Below are positions 37,623-45,745 of a DNA stretch of 64,000 nucleotides, piece by piece (the first letter of the stretch is position 1; each line of letters opens with the position of its first letter). This DNA is from Streptomyces sp. NBC_01463 (GTDB taxonomy: Bacteria; Actinomycetota; Actinomycetes; Streptomycetales; Streptomycetaceae). The stretch lies in the NCBI GenBank assembly GCA_036227345.1, contig CP109468.1, positions 3,224,001-3,288,000 on the forward strand, read 5' to 3'. Below the pieces are notes generated by a model. It was not told where the DNA came from and did not search any database. It saw nothing but the letters and a program-made list of their open reading frames with translations. The position numbers and the translations under genes were made by a program.

Positions 37623-38321
37623 ATGACAGGTACCGGAGAGACCGAGCGCTGGGCGCCGGGTGATCAGATCCTGTGGCGCTACCGCGGCAACGGACCGCTG
37701 CGGCACGGCCCCGGGCCCGGCCCGGCCCCCAATCCCGTGCACATCTGCCGCCCCGTCACCGTCGTCCAGGACACCGACGAGCTGCTCGCCGTCTGGGTCG
37801 CCCCCGGCACCGAGTGCGTGAAGCCGGTCCTGGCGGACGGCACCGAGGTGCACGCCGAGCCGCTCGCCACCCGGTACACGGCCCCCCGCACCACCGCCCG
37901 CTCGCCCTGGCTGGGCAACGGGGTGCTGAAGCTGGCCCGGCCCGGCGAGCCGTGGTCCGTCTGGCTGTTCTGGGAGCGCGGCTGGCAGTTCCGCAGCTGG
38001 TACGTGAACCTGGAGGAGCCGCGGACCCGCTGGCCCGGCGGCATCGACTCCGAGGACCACTTCCTCGACATCTCGGTCTATCCGGACCACAGCTGGCTCT
38101 GGCGCGACGAGGACGAGTTCGCCCAGGCCCAGCGGGTCGGTCTGATGACGCCCGAGGCCGCCCGGCAGGTGCGGGAGGCGGGGCAGCAGGCGGTCGGCGT
38201 CATCCGCGACTGGGGCGCGCCGTTCCGGGACGGCTGGGAGGACTGGCGGCCCGATCCGCACTGGCAGGTCCCGGCGCTGCCGGATGACTGGGACCGTACC
38301 CCCTCCCCCATGCCGTCGTGA
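37623..38321 (+). CDS. DUF402 protein
   Basis: A 232-residue protein with the DUF402 core: WSVWLFWERGWQFRSWYVNLEEP, GGIDSEDHFLDISVYPD and WRDEDEFAQAQRVGLMT, then a Trp/Pro-rich tail. Related proteins are nucleotide or RNA-linked phosphatases (Ntdp-like) and FAU-1 RNA-binding proteins; the role here is unknown. TAAGAT lies six bases before the ATG, so the mRNA is probably leaderless. Confidence 0.85.
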   Translation: MTGTGETERWAPGDQILWRYRGNGPLRHGPGPGPAPNPVHICRPVTVVQDTDELLAVWVAPGTECVKPVLADGTEVHAEPLATRYTAPRTTARSPWLGNGVLKLARPGEPWSVWLFWERGWQFRSWYVNLEEPRTRWPGGIDSEDHFLDISVYPDHSWLWRDEDEFAQAQRVGLMTPEAARQVREAGQQAVGVIRDWGAPFRDGWEDWRPDPHWQVPALPDDWDRTPSPMPS

Positions 38322-38445
38322 GACCCTTGATGCACCCCAGGGGGGCAAACGTAGGATCGCCACGAGGAAAGCGGCTCCGCCCCAACCGGCGGGCGCGGCA
38401 CACGACCTGACCGTAAGTCATCGAGTCATCGCACACGTTGCACGT

Positions 38446-38508
38446 TTCATGAACCGCATCAGTCGTATGAGTCGCACGAGTTGCCTGAATCGCATGAGCC
38501 ACGACGAG
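38446..38508 (+). repeat. Degenerate 9-bp tandem repeats upstream of the SpoIIE-type phosphatase
   Basis: Seven consecutive 9-base units resembling CGCATGAGT, for example CGCATCAGT, CGTATGAGT, CGCACGAGT, TGCCTGAAT and CGCATGAGC. Base composition is clearly lower in GC than the surroundings. The array ends 12 bp before a small open frame. Confidence 0.55.
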
Positions 38509-38519
38509 GGGGTGGAGAC

Positions 38520-38711
38520 GTGCTCGCTGTCCGCCGCCCCGGCGCCGGAAACGTTGTCACCGGCTCCCTGTGCGGACATCAGGTTTCGGCCCCGCGTTCC
38601 GGGGCACCAGATGTCAGCCGTTGTGATTGCCGCTCTTGCCGGGGCACAGTAGCGCCCCACGAGGTGATTGCCTCATACAACCGGCCCGGACGGACGGAAC
38701 CCCACGCGTGA
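38520..38711 (+). CDS. Possible small Cys-containing protein coupled to the phosphatase gene
   Basis: A 63-codon frame from GTG 38520, preceded by a purine-rich GAGGGGGTGGAG stretch, ending in TGA that overlaps the GTG of the next gene (GTGA). It contains CDCRSC. No family was recognised. The coupling makes expression plausible, but it may only be a leader for the phosphatase. Confidence 0.35.
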   Translation: MLAVRRPGAGNVVTGSLCGHQVSAPRSGAPDVSRCDCRSCRGTVAPHEVIASYNRPGRTEPHA

Positions 38712-40606
38712 CGGAGCACCCCACCTCCCACGAAGGCCGGCAGCCTCTCGCCGCCCGGTCGCAGGAACGCACCCGGCCGCGGCAGCGCGACGCCGCGGCG
38801 GCGGCGATCCCGGCCCCGGCCAAGGGCCCGAACCCGGCCGCTGCCGGTACGGGCCCCGCGGCAGGCCCCGACCCGCAGGCGGCGGCCCGCCGTGAGGGCG
38901 ACCGGCTGCGCTTCGTGGGGGCCGCGACCCGGCGGATCGCCCGGGGCATAGACCTGGACGAGATCGTGCTGGGGCTGTGCCGGGCCAGTGTGCCGACCTT
39001 CTCCGACGCCATACTCGTCTACCTCCGTGACCCGCTGCCGGTCGGCGACGAGCGGCCCGTCAACCCGTTCGTGCTGCGGCTGCGCCGCTCCGACCGGCTG
39101 CGGCTGACCGACGAGGACACCGAGGGCCTGTCGGAGACGGAGCGGCTGCGGCTGCCCGGCCTCGACCCGCAGACCGATCCGACGCCCGCGGCCGAACTGT
39201 GCGAGGTGCTGGCCGGCGGTGCGCTGGCCGAGGTGCTGCGCGGGGTGCGTCCGGTCTTCGGCGACTCCGCCGCGGCCCGGGTCGCGCTGCCCGAGCTGCT
39301 CGGCGCCGACCGCACCGTGCCGTCCGGGCACCGGGCGATCCTCGCCCCGCTGCGCGGCCGCCGGCGGGTGATCGGCGCGGCCGTGTTCCTGCGCGGCACC
39401 GAGCGCCCGCCCTTCGAGGCCAACGACCTGCTGGTCGCGGCCCAGCTGGCGACGCACACCGCGCTCGGCATCGACAAGGCCGTGCTGTACGGGCGCGAGG
39501 CGTACATCGCCGACGAGCTCCAGCGCACCATGCTGCCCGACTCGCTCCCCCAGCCCACCGGGGTCCGGCTTGCCTCCCGCTACCTCCCGGCCGCGGAGAC
39601 CGCCCGGGTCGGCGGCGACTGGTACGACGCGATCCCGCTGCCCGGCAGCCGGGTCGCGCTGGTCGTCGGCGACGTGATGGGCCACTCCATGACCTCCGCC
39701 GCGATCATGGGCCAGCTGCGCACCACCGCCCAGACGCTCGCCGGCCTCGACCTGCCGCCGCAGGAGGTGCTGCACCACCTCGACGAGCAGGCCCAGCGGC
39801 TCGGCAGCGACCGCATGGCGACCTGCCTGTACGCGGTGTACGACCCCGTCGCGCACCGCATCACCATCGCCAACGCCGGCCATCCGCCGCCCGTCCTGCT
39901 CCATCTCGGCGGCCGCGCCGAGGTGCTGCGGGTACCGCCCGGCGCCCCGATCGGCGTCGGCGGCGTGGACTTCGAGGCCGTCGAGCTGGACGCGCCCGCG
40001 GGCGCCACCCTGCTCCTCTACACCGACGGTCTGGTCGAGTCGCGGCTGCGCGACGTCTGGACCGGCATCGAGCAGCTGCGTGAGCGGCTCGCCGCGACCG
40101 CCCGGCTGACCGGGCCGGACCACTCGCCGCCGCTGGAGGCCCTCTGCGACGACGTGCTGGACATGCTCGGCCCGGGCGACCGGGACGACGACATCGCGCT
40201 GCTCGCCGCCCGCTTCGACGGGATCGCGCCGAGCGACGTGGCGTACTGGTTCCTGGAACCGGAGGACTCCGCCCCGGGCCGGGCCCGCAGGCTGGCCCGC
40301 CGGGCGCTGAGCCGGTGGGGGCTCGACGACATCGCGGACTCGGTGGAGCTCCTGGTCAGCGAGGTCGTGACGAACGCCGTGCGGTACGCGGAACGGCCGG
40401 TGACCCTGCGGCTGCTGCGGACCGACATCCTGCGCTGCGAGGTCGGCGACGACGCCCCGCAGCTGCCGCGGCAGCGCCGCGCCCGGGACATGGACGAGGG
40501 CGGCCGCGGTCTGTTCCTGGTGAACCGGCTGGCCCGGCGGTGGGGCGCGACCCGGCTGTCGACCGGCAAGGTCGTCTGGTTCGAGATGCCCACCCGGGGT
40601 CAGTGA
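38708..40606 (+). CDS. SpoIIE-type PP2C phosphatase with GAF-like and HATPase domains
   Basis: A 632-residue protein. Residues 1-60 are disordered. A GAF-like sensor spans about 65-250 (ATRRIARGIDLDEIVLGL and RAILAPLRGRRRVIGAAVF). The PP2C/SpoIIE catalytic domain is at 265-480 with metal-binding VGGDWYDAI, VVGDVMGHS, LLYTDGLVE and DRDDDIALLAA. The HATPase_c_2 domain is at 500-632 (SEVVTNAVRYAERPV, EGGRGLFLVNRLARRWG). Such proteins both dephosphorylate anti-anti-sigma factors and can act as anti-sigma kinases, integrating a signal into sigma-factor partner switching. GTG 38708 is coupled to the small frame before it. Confidence 0.9.
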   Translation: MTEHPTSHEGRQPLAARSQERTRPRQRDAAAAAIPAPAKGPNPAAAGTGPAAGPDPQAAARREGDRLRFVGAATRRIARGIDLDEIVLGLCRASVPTFSDAILVYLRDPLPVGDERPVNPFVLRLRRSDRLRLTDEDTEGLSETERLRLPGLDPQTDPTPAAELCEVLAGGALAEVLRGVRPVFGDSAAARVALPELLGADRTVPSGHRAILAPLRGRRRVIGAAVFLRGTERPPFEANDLLVAAQLATHTALGIDKAVLYGREAYIADELQRTMLPDSLPQPTGVRLASRYLPAAETARVGGDWYDAIPLPGSRVALVVGDVMGHSMTSAAIMGQLRTTAQTLAGLDLPPQEVLHHLDEQAQRLGSDRMATCLYAVYDPVAHRITIANAGHPPPVLLHLGGRAEVLRVPPGAPIGVGGVDFEAVELDAPAGATLLLYTDGLVESRLRDVWTGIEQLRERLAATARLTGPDHSPPLEALCDDVLDMLGPGDRDDDIALLAARFDGIAPSDVAYWFLEPEDSAPGRARRLARRALSRWGLDDIADSVELLVSEVVTNAVRYAERPVTLRLLRTDILRCEVGDDAPQLPRQRRARDMDEGGRGLFLVNRLARRWGATRLSTGKVVWFEMPTRGQ

Positions 40607-40629
40607 ACCGGCGAGGGCCGCGGGCAAAG

Positions 40630-40676
40630 GGAACGGGCGGTGTGCGAGGAGAGAGTCCTCGCACACCGCCCGTTCC
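40630..40676. terminator. Long hairpin terminator between phosphatase and PBP genes
   Basis: 21-bp perfect arms (40630-40650, 40656-40676) around GAGAG, between convergent genes. Confidence 0.85.
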
Positions 40677-40699
40677 GGTCGGTCCGGTGCCCCGGCGGA

Positions 40700-42997
40700 T
40701 CAGCGCCCCGCGGCGTCGTCCTCGTCCGGCCGGTTCTCCCCCGGCTTCGCCGGGAGCCCGACGCTGCCGGTGGGGCCCGGCTCGGTCGACGGGGAGGCCG
40801 GCGGTTCGCTCGTCGGGTCCCCCGTGGGTGAGGCGGGCGGCGAGCTGGCGGGCGACTCGGTCTCCGCCGGCGGCTCGGTCGTCGGGTCCTGGGTGGTCGG
40901 CTCGTCGGAGGGCGAGACCGTCTCGGAGGGCGACGTGGACGGGCTCGGCGAGCTGGTGTCCGGCGGCGGGGTGACCGCGGCGCCCATGTCGGTGTCGAGC
41001 ACGAACTTGCTCGACTTGCCCATGGCGTGCGCGGTGAAGTCCGCCCAGATCTCGGCCGGGAAGCCACCGCCGTTGACGCGGCCGCCACCGCCGGCGCCCT
41101 TCAGGGTCACCTGGTCGCCCTTGTGGATCTTCTTGCCGTTGTCGCCCGTACGGTCGTAGGCGGCTTCGCCGAACAGTCCGACCGAGGTGACGAGATCGGG
41201 CGTGTATCCGGTGAACCAGGCCGACTTGTTGTCGTCCGACGTGCCGGTCTTGCCCGCGATCTGCTGGTCGGCGAGGCCCTCGGCGTTGCGGACCGAGCCC
41301 TGGGCCGTACCGTCGTCGACCACGCCGGTCAGCACGGAGGTCACGGAGTCCGCGGCCTGGCGGCTGATCACCTGGTCGCCGATCGCGTCGGGCATCTTCA
41401 CCGGGTCGTCGCCCTGGTGCACGGCCGACTTCACGATCTGCGGGCTGACCTTCTTGCCGTGGTTGTCGAGCGTGGCGTAGATCCCGGCCATCTCCAACGG
41501 GCTGGCGCCCATGGAACCGAGCGTCTGCGCGGGCACGGCCTCCAGGCCCTTCACGTTCATGCCGAGCTCGCCGGCGGTCTGCATCACCTTGTCCATGCCG
41601 ACGTCCACGCCCATCTGCGCGAAGACGGAGTTGATGGACTTGTTCATCGCCGTCTGGACGGTGACCGAGCCGTAGTCCCGGTCGTCCTCGTTCTCGGGCG
41701 AGAAGGCGATGTCGCTGCCCTCGACGGGCCGCTTGCTGGTGCCGTCGTAGCGGGTGTTGGCGGTGATCTGCCGGTCCTCCTGCGTCACCGACTCCTGGTC
41801 GAGTGCGGCGGCGAGGATGACCGGCTTGAAGGTGGAGGCGGGCTGGTAGTCGCGCCGGGCGGCGTTCGACGTCCAGTGCTCGTTCTGGCCGCGGCCGCCG
41901 TACAGCGCGAGGACCGCTCCGGTCTTCGGGTCCACCGAGACGGCACCTGCCTGGATGTCACGGTCGAGCTTGCGCTGCTTCGTGTCCAGGTTGTCGATCA
42001 GCTTCGTCTCGACCGACTTCTCCAGCTTCTGCTGCTTCTTCTTGTCGATGTTGACGGTGATCGTCCAGCCGCCGAGGTCGAACTCCTGGCTGCTGAGGCC
42101 CGTCTCCTCCAGCACCGCCTTGCGGGCCGCCTCGACGATGTAGCCCTTCTGCCCCGCGGCCCCGTTCAGCGGCTTGGGCTCCTGCGGAACCGGGAACTTC
42201 AGGCCCTGGCGCTTGCCGGAGTCCAGCCAGCCCTCCTCGACCATGTTGTCCAGCACGTAGTTCCAGCGCTCCTGGACGAGCCGCTTGCCGTTCGGTCCTG
42301 CGACGGCCCAGTCGTACTGGCTGGGCGCCTGGAGGAGGGCGGCGAGGTAGGCGCCCTGGGCCACGTTCAGCTCCTTGGCGTCCTTGCCGTAGTACGCCTG
42401 TGCCGCGGCCTGGATGCCGTAGGCCTGCCGGCCGTAGTAGCTGGTGTTGATGTACCCGGCGAGGATCTCGCTCTTCTTCTTCTTCTGGTCCACCTTCAGC
42501 GAGATGACCAGCTCTTTGAGCTTCCGGGTGACCGTCTGGTCCTGGTCGAGGTAGTAGTTCTTGACGTACTGCTGGGTGATGGTCGAGCCACCCTGCTTGC
42601 CCTTGCCGGAGAGCGTGTTCAGCAGACCGCGTGCGGTGCCTTTGAAGTCGACGCCCTGGTCCTGGTAGAAGGACTTGTTCTCGGCGGCGACGAAGGTCAT
42701 CTGGACCTCCTTCGGCACCTCCGCGAGGTCCACGATCTCCCGGTTGACCTCGCCCGTCCTGGCCAGCAGAGTGCCGTCGGAGTACTTGTAGATGTTGCTC
42801 TGCAGCTTGGCCTGCGCGTTCCCCTCGGGGACGCTCACCATCATGTAGAGCACGGCGAAGGCGCCCATGCCCAGCAGGCAGACACCGAGGGCCGTGCCCA
42901 GTAGTTTCCGCCACGTGAAGAGTCTGCGTATGCCGCCGCTCTTCACGGCCCGCCGCGACCCGCGCCGCTGGGCTCGTCGCGCATCCGCTCGACCCAT
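40700..42997 (-). CDS. Bifunctional class A penicillin-binding protein
   Basis: A 765-residue peptidoglycan synthase. After a basic N-terminus and one membrane helix (about 30-52), the GT51 glycosyltransferase domain shows FVAAENKSFYQDQGVDF (catalytic Glu; Asn replaces the usual Asp) and GGSTITQQYVKN. The transpeptidase domain has the nucleophile motif STFK, SIN and KTGTS in order. The tail from about 660 is Ser/Thr/Pro-rich, likely wall-spanning. GGGAG lies ten bases before ATG 42997. It is divergent from the SPFH gene. Confidence 0.94.
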   Translation of the reverse strand: MGRADARRAQRRGSRRAVKSGGIRRLFTWRKLLGTALGVCLLGMGAFAVLYMMVSVPEGNAQAKLQSNIYKYSDGTLLARTGEVNREIVDLAEVPKEVQMTFVAAENKSFYQDQGVDFKGTARGLLNTLSGKGKQGGSTITQQYVKNYYLDQDQTVTRKLKELVISLKVDQKKKKSEILAGYINTSYYGRQAYGIQAAAQAYYGKDAKELNVAQGAYLAALLQAPSQYDWAVAGPNGKRLVQERWNYVLDNMVEEGWLDSGKRQGLKFPVPQEPKPLNGAAGQKGYIVEAARKAVLEETGLSSQEFDLGGWTITVNIDKKKQQKLEKSVETKLIDNLDTKQRKLDRDIQAGAVSVDPKTGAVLALYGGRGQNEHWTSNAARRDYQPASTFKPVILAAALDQESVTQEDRQITANTRYDGTSKRPVEGSDIAFSPENEDDRDYGSVTVQTAMNKSINSVFAQMGVDVGMDKVMQTAGELGMNVKGLEAVPAQTLGSMGASPLEMAGIYATLDNHGKKVSPQIVKSAVHQGDDPVKMPDAIGDQVISRQAADSVTSVLTGVVDDGTAQGSVRNAEGLADQQIAGKTGTSDDNKSAWFTGYTPDLVTSVGLFGEAAYDRTGDNGKKIHKGDQVTLKGAGGGGRVNGGGFPAEIWADFTAHAMGKSSKFVLDTDMGAAVTPPPDTSSPSPSTSPSETVSPSDEPTTQDPTTEPPAETESPASSPPASPTGDPTSEPPASPSTEPGPTGSVGLPAKPGENRPDEDDAAGR

Positions 42998-43166
42998 TGC
43001 TGTAGTGCTCCCGTTTCTCTGCTGGACCGGATCAGCTCGGACCTGCCAGCTAACACCGTTGACAAGGGCAAAAAGCGAGCGATCCAGGCTTTTCCGGACG
43101 TGACAATCAGCACCCGTTCCCAAGGGAACCGACTCACGAGAGGTGCACAGGGTTGCGAAATCCATT

Positions 43167-43182
43167 AATGTGTAATCACATT
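43167..43182. promoter_or_regulatory. Palindrome in the PBP/SPFH intergenic region
   Basis: AATGTG-TAAT-CACATT is a perfect inverted repeat. Two GCTAGC palindromes follow at 43183-43188 and 43194-43199. They lie 22 to 54 bp upstream of the SPFH start in an AT-richer pocket. Confidence 0.45.
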
Positions 43183-43220
43183 GCTAGCTCATCGCTAGCC
43201 ACCGCGAAACGGGGGATTCC

Positions 43221-44192
43221 ATGACTGACCCGACCAGCCCGAACGCTTCGGTCCCACCGTCGGCCGACCTCACGCCGGACGCGCCCGAGATGCCGGAACC
43301 GCAGGTCCGCGAGACGACGGCGCACAGCATCGCGGGCGGCCTCGGCCTCCTGCTGACCGTGATCGGGGTGATCGCCGGCATCGGTCTCGCCATCGTCGGC
43401 GGCGTCATCGGATCGAACGGGAACAACGGCGTCGGCATCCCGGTCTGCATCCTGGGCGTGCTGCTCGCCATCGCCTCGTTCTTCTGCATGGGCGGTGTGA
43501 AGATGGTCGCACCGGGCGAGGCGCGGGTGATCCAGCTCTTCGGCCGGTACGTCGGCACCATCCGGGCCGACGGACTGCGCTGGATCAACCCGCTGACCTC
43601 CAGCCGCAAGATCTCCACCCGGGTCCGCAACCACGAGACCGCGGTCCTCAAGGTCAACGACGCCTACGGCAACCCGATCGAGCTCGCCGCGATCGTCGTC
43701 TGGAAGGTCGAGGACACCGCACAGGCCCTCTTCGAGGTCGACGACTTCCTGGAGTTCGTCGCCACCCAGACCGAGGCGGCGGTCCGGCACATCGCGATCG
43801 AGTACCCGTACGACGCCCACGAGGAGGGCGGCCTCTCGCTCCGGGGCAACGCCGAGGAGATCACCGAGAAGCTGGCTGTCGAGCTCACCGCACGGGTCCA
43901 GGCGGCGGGTGTCCGGATCATCGAGTCCCGCTTCAGCCATCTCGCGTACGCCCCCGAGATCGCGTCCGCGATGCTCCAGCGCCAGCAGGCCGGAGCGGTG
44001 GTCGCGGCCCGGCAGCAGATCGTCGAGGGCGCGGTCGGCATGGTCGAGATGGCGCTGACCCGGATCGCCGAACAGGACATCGTCGAGCTCGACTCGGAGC
44101 GCAAGGCGGCCATGGTCAGCAATCTGATGGTGGTCCTGTGCGGCGACCGGGCCGCGCAGCCGGTCCTCAACACGGGCACGCTCTACCAGTGA
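43221..44192 (+). CDS. SPFH-domain membrane protein
   Basis: A 323-residue protein. Two membrane helices (about 38-60 and 72-92) anchor a classic SPFH domain: [27 protein letters not shown], then [32 protein letters not shown] in part, ending in an Ala-rich helical stretch [17 protein letters not shown]. This is the flotillin/stomatin-like layout that organises membrane microdomains. GGGGGA precedes the ATG. Its stop overlaps the next gene's start as GTGA. Confidence 0.9.
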   Translation: MTDPTSPNASVPPSADLTPDAPEMPEPQVRETTAHSIAGGLGLLLTVIGVIAGIGLAIVGGVIGSNGNNGVGIPVCILGVLLAIASFFCMGGVKMVAPGEARVIQLFGRYVGTIRADGLRWINPLTSSRKISTRVRNHETAVLKVNDAYGNPIELAAIVVWKVEDTAQALFEVDDFLEFVATQTEAAVRHIAIEYPYDAHEEGGLSLRGNAEEITEKLAVELTARVQAAGVRIIESRFSHLAYAPEIASAMLQRQQAGAVVAARQQIVEGAVGMVEMALTRIAEQDIVELDSERKAAMVSNLMVVLCGDRAAQPVLNTGTLYQ

Positions 44193-44446
44193 CGGATCAG
44201 ACCCCGCGGCGCCGTGCGCCGCAGTCCGGGCCGCAGCAGCGCAAGCAGATGCTGCTGCGGCTGGATCCCGCCGTGCACGACGCGCTGGCGCGCTGGGCGT
44301 CGGACGAGCTGCGGAGCGCGAACGCGCAGATCGAGTTCCTGCTGCGGCGGGCGCTCGCGGAGGCGGGCCGGCTGCCGGGCGGTGCGGCGCCGATCCCCCG
44401 CCGGGGACGCCCGCCGAAGGCGCCGGAGGCCCCGGACCGGGAGTGA
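44189..44446 (+). CDS. Small ribbon-helix-helix (Arc/HicB-like) protein
   Basis: An 85-residue protein. KQMLLRLDPAVHDALARWASDELRSANAQIEFLLRRAL is the pattern of an RHH strand plus two helices (quoted as halves KQMLLRLDPAVHDAL and SANAQIEFLLRRAL). A basic, Pro-rich tail with RRGRPPK, an AT-hook-like element, follows. It is translationally coupled to the SPFH gene (GTGA). No toxin gene is adjacent, so a DNA-binding or SPFH-linked role is more likely than a toxin-antitoxin pair. Confidence 0.75.
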   Translation: MTDQTPRRRAPQSGPQQRKQMLLRLDPAVHDALARWASDELRSANAQIEFLLRRALAEAGRLPGGAAPIPRRGRPPKAPEAPDRE

Positions 44447-44496
44447 CCCGCCGGGGCCCGGCCCCGACGGGCCCTCGGGCGGACGGCCCGCGCACC

Positions 44497-44530
44497 GGTA
44501 TACACGGCAGGTATACACACCATGTACAGT
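44497..44530 (+). promoter_or_regulatory. PadR-gene promoter with direct GGTATACAC repeats
   Basis: GGTATACAC occurs at 44497-44505 and 44510-44518 (13-bp period), each with the palindromic core GTATAC. TACAGT at 44525-44530 is the -10 box, seven bases before the ATG. The repeats cover the -35 and spacer region, consistent with autorepression by PadR. Confidence 0.65.
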
Positions 44531-44537
44531 CCTGGGT

Positions 44538-45062
44538 ATGTCTATCGGCCACACCCTGCTCGGGCTCCTGGAGTCCGGCCCCCGCCACGGCTACGACCTC
44601 AAGCGGACCTTCGACGAGAAGTTCGGTCACGACCGTCCACTGCACTACGGACAGGTCTACTCGACGATGTCCCGGCTCCTCAAGAACGGCCTCGTCGAGG
44701 TCGACGGAGTGGAGACCGACGGCGGCCCGGAGCGCAAGCGCTACGCCATCACCGATGCCGGCATCACCGATGTCGCCACCTGGCTCGCGCAGCCCGAGAA
44801 GCCGGAGCCCTACCTCCAGTCGACCCTGTACACCAAGGTCGTCCTGGCCATGCTCACCGGCCGCAGCGCCGCCGACGTGCTGGACGCCCAGCGCTCCGAG
44901 CACCTGCGCCTGATGCGCATCCTCACCGACCGCAAGCGGCAGGGCGACCTCGCCGACCAGCTGATCTGCGACCACGCCCTGTTCCACCTCGAAGCCGATC
45001 TGCGCTGGCTGGAACTGACCGCCGCCCGGCTCGGCCAGCTCGCGAAGGTGGTGGCCCCGTGA
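44538..45062 (+). CDS. PadR-family transcriptional regulator
   Basis: A 174-residue protein with the PadR winged helix (LLGLLESGPRHGYDLKRTF, YGQVYSTMSRLLKNGLVEVDGVE in parts) and the C-terminal dimerisation helices of the Vir subgroup. Its stop overlaps the GTG start of the ABC ATPase gene (GTGA). PadR repressors of this type control drug or antimicrobial-peptide efflux operons in which they are encoded, as here. Confidence 0.92.
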   Translation: MSIGHTLLGLLESGPRHGYDLKRTFDEKFGHDRPLHYGQVYSTMSRLLKNGLVEVDGVETDGGPERKRYAITDAGITDVATWLAQPEKPEPYLQSTLYTKVVLAMLTGRSAADVLDAQRSEHLRLMRILTDRKRQGDLADQLICDHALFHLEADLRWLELTAARLGQLAKVVAP

Positions 45063-45745
45063 TTCCCGCCGGCTCCCTGCTCGCCGCCCGCGACCTGCAC
45101 AAGACCTACGGGGCGACCCCCGCGCTCGACGGCGCCTCGTTCTCCGTCCACCCCGGCGAGGTCGTCGCCGTGATGGGCCCCTCCGGCTCCGGCAAGTCCA
45201 CCCTGCTGCACTGCCTCGCCGGCATCATCACGCCCGACTCCGGCACCATCACCTACGCCGGCCGCGAGCTGTCCACGATGTCCGACGCCGAGCGCAGCGC
45301 CCTGCGCCGCAGCGAGTTCGGCTTCGTGTTCCAGTTCGGCCAGCTCGTCCCCGAACTGACCTGCGTGGAGAACGTCGCCCTGCCGCTCCGGCTGAACGGC
45401 ACCCGGCGCAAGGCGGCCGAGCGCACCGCCCTGCAGTGGATGGAGCGGCTGGAGGTCGACGACATCGGCGCCCAGCGGCCCGGCGAGGTCTCCGGCGGCC
45501 AGGGCCAGCGCGTCGCCGTGGCCCGTGCGCTGGCCGCGTCCCCGAAGGTGATCTTCGCGGACGAGCCGACCGGCGCCCTGGACTCCCTCAACGGCGAGCG
45601 CGTCATGCAGCTGCTGACCGAGGCGGCCCGCTCCGCCAACGTCGCCGTGGTGCTCGTGACCCACGAGGCCCGGGTCGCCGCCTACTCCGACCGCGATGTC
45701 ACCGTCCGCGACGGCCGGGCCCGCGACCTGGAGCACGCCGTATGA
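45059..45745 (+). CDS. ABC transporter ATP-binding protein (MacB/LolD type)
   Basis: A 228-residue ATPase with Walker A GPSGSGKST, Q-loop FQFGQLVPELT, signature VSGGQGQRVAVARALA, Walker B VIFADEPTGALD and H-loop VTHE. It overlaps the PadR gene by four bases at its start and the permease gene by four bases at its end (ATGA), so the three are one operon. It powers the FtsX-like permease that follows. Confidence 0.95.
   Translation: MIPAGSLLAARDLHKTYGATPALDGASFSVHPGEVVAVMGPSGSGKSTLLHCLAGIITPDSGTITYAGRELSTMSDAERSALRRSEFGFVFQFGQLVPELTCVENVALPLRLNGTRRKAAERTALQWMERLEVDDIGAQRPGEVSGGQGQRVAVARALAASPKVIFADEPTGALDSLNGERVMQLLTEAARSANVAVVLVTHEARVAAYSDRDVTVRDGRARDLEHAV

Noticed and set aside
44189..44446. 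Type II toxin-antitoxin antitoxin (HicB-like)
   Set aside because: No toxin gene adjacent; the partner is an SPFH gene.
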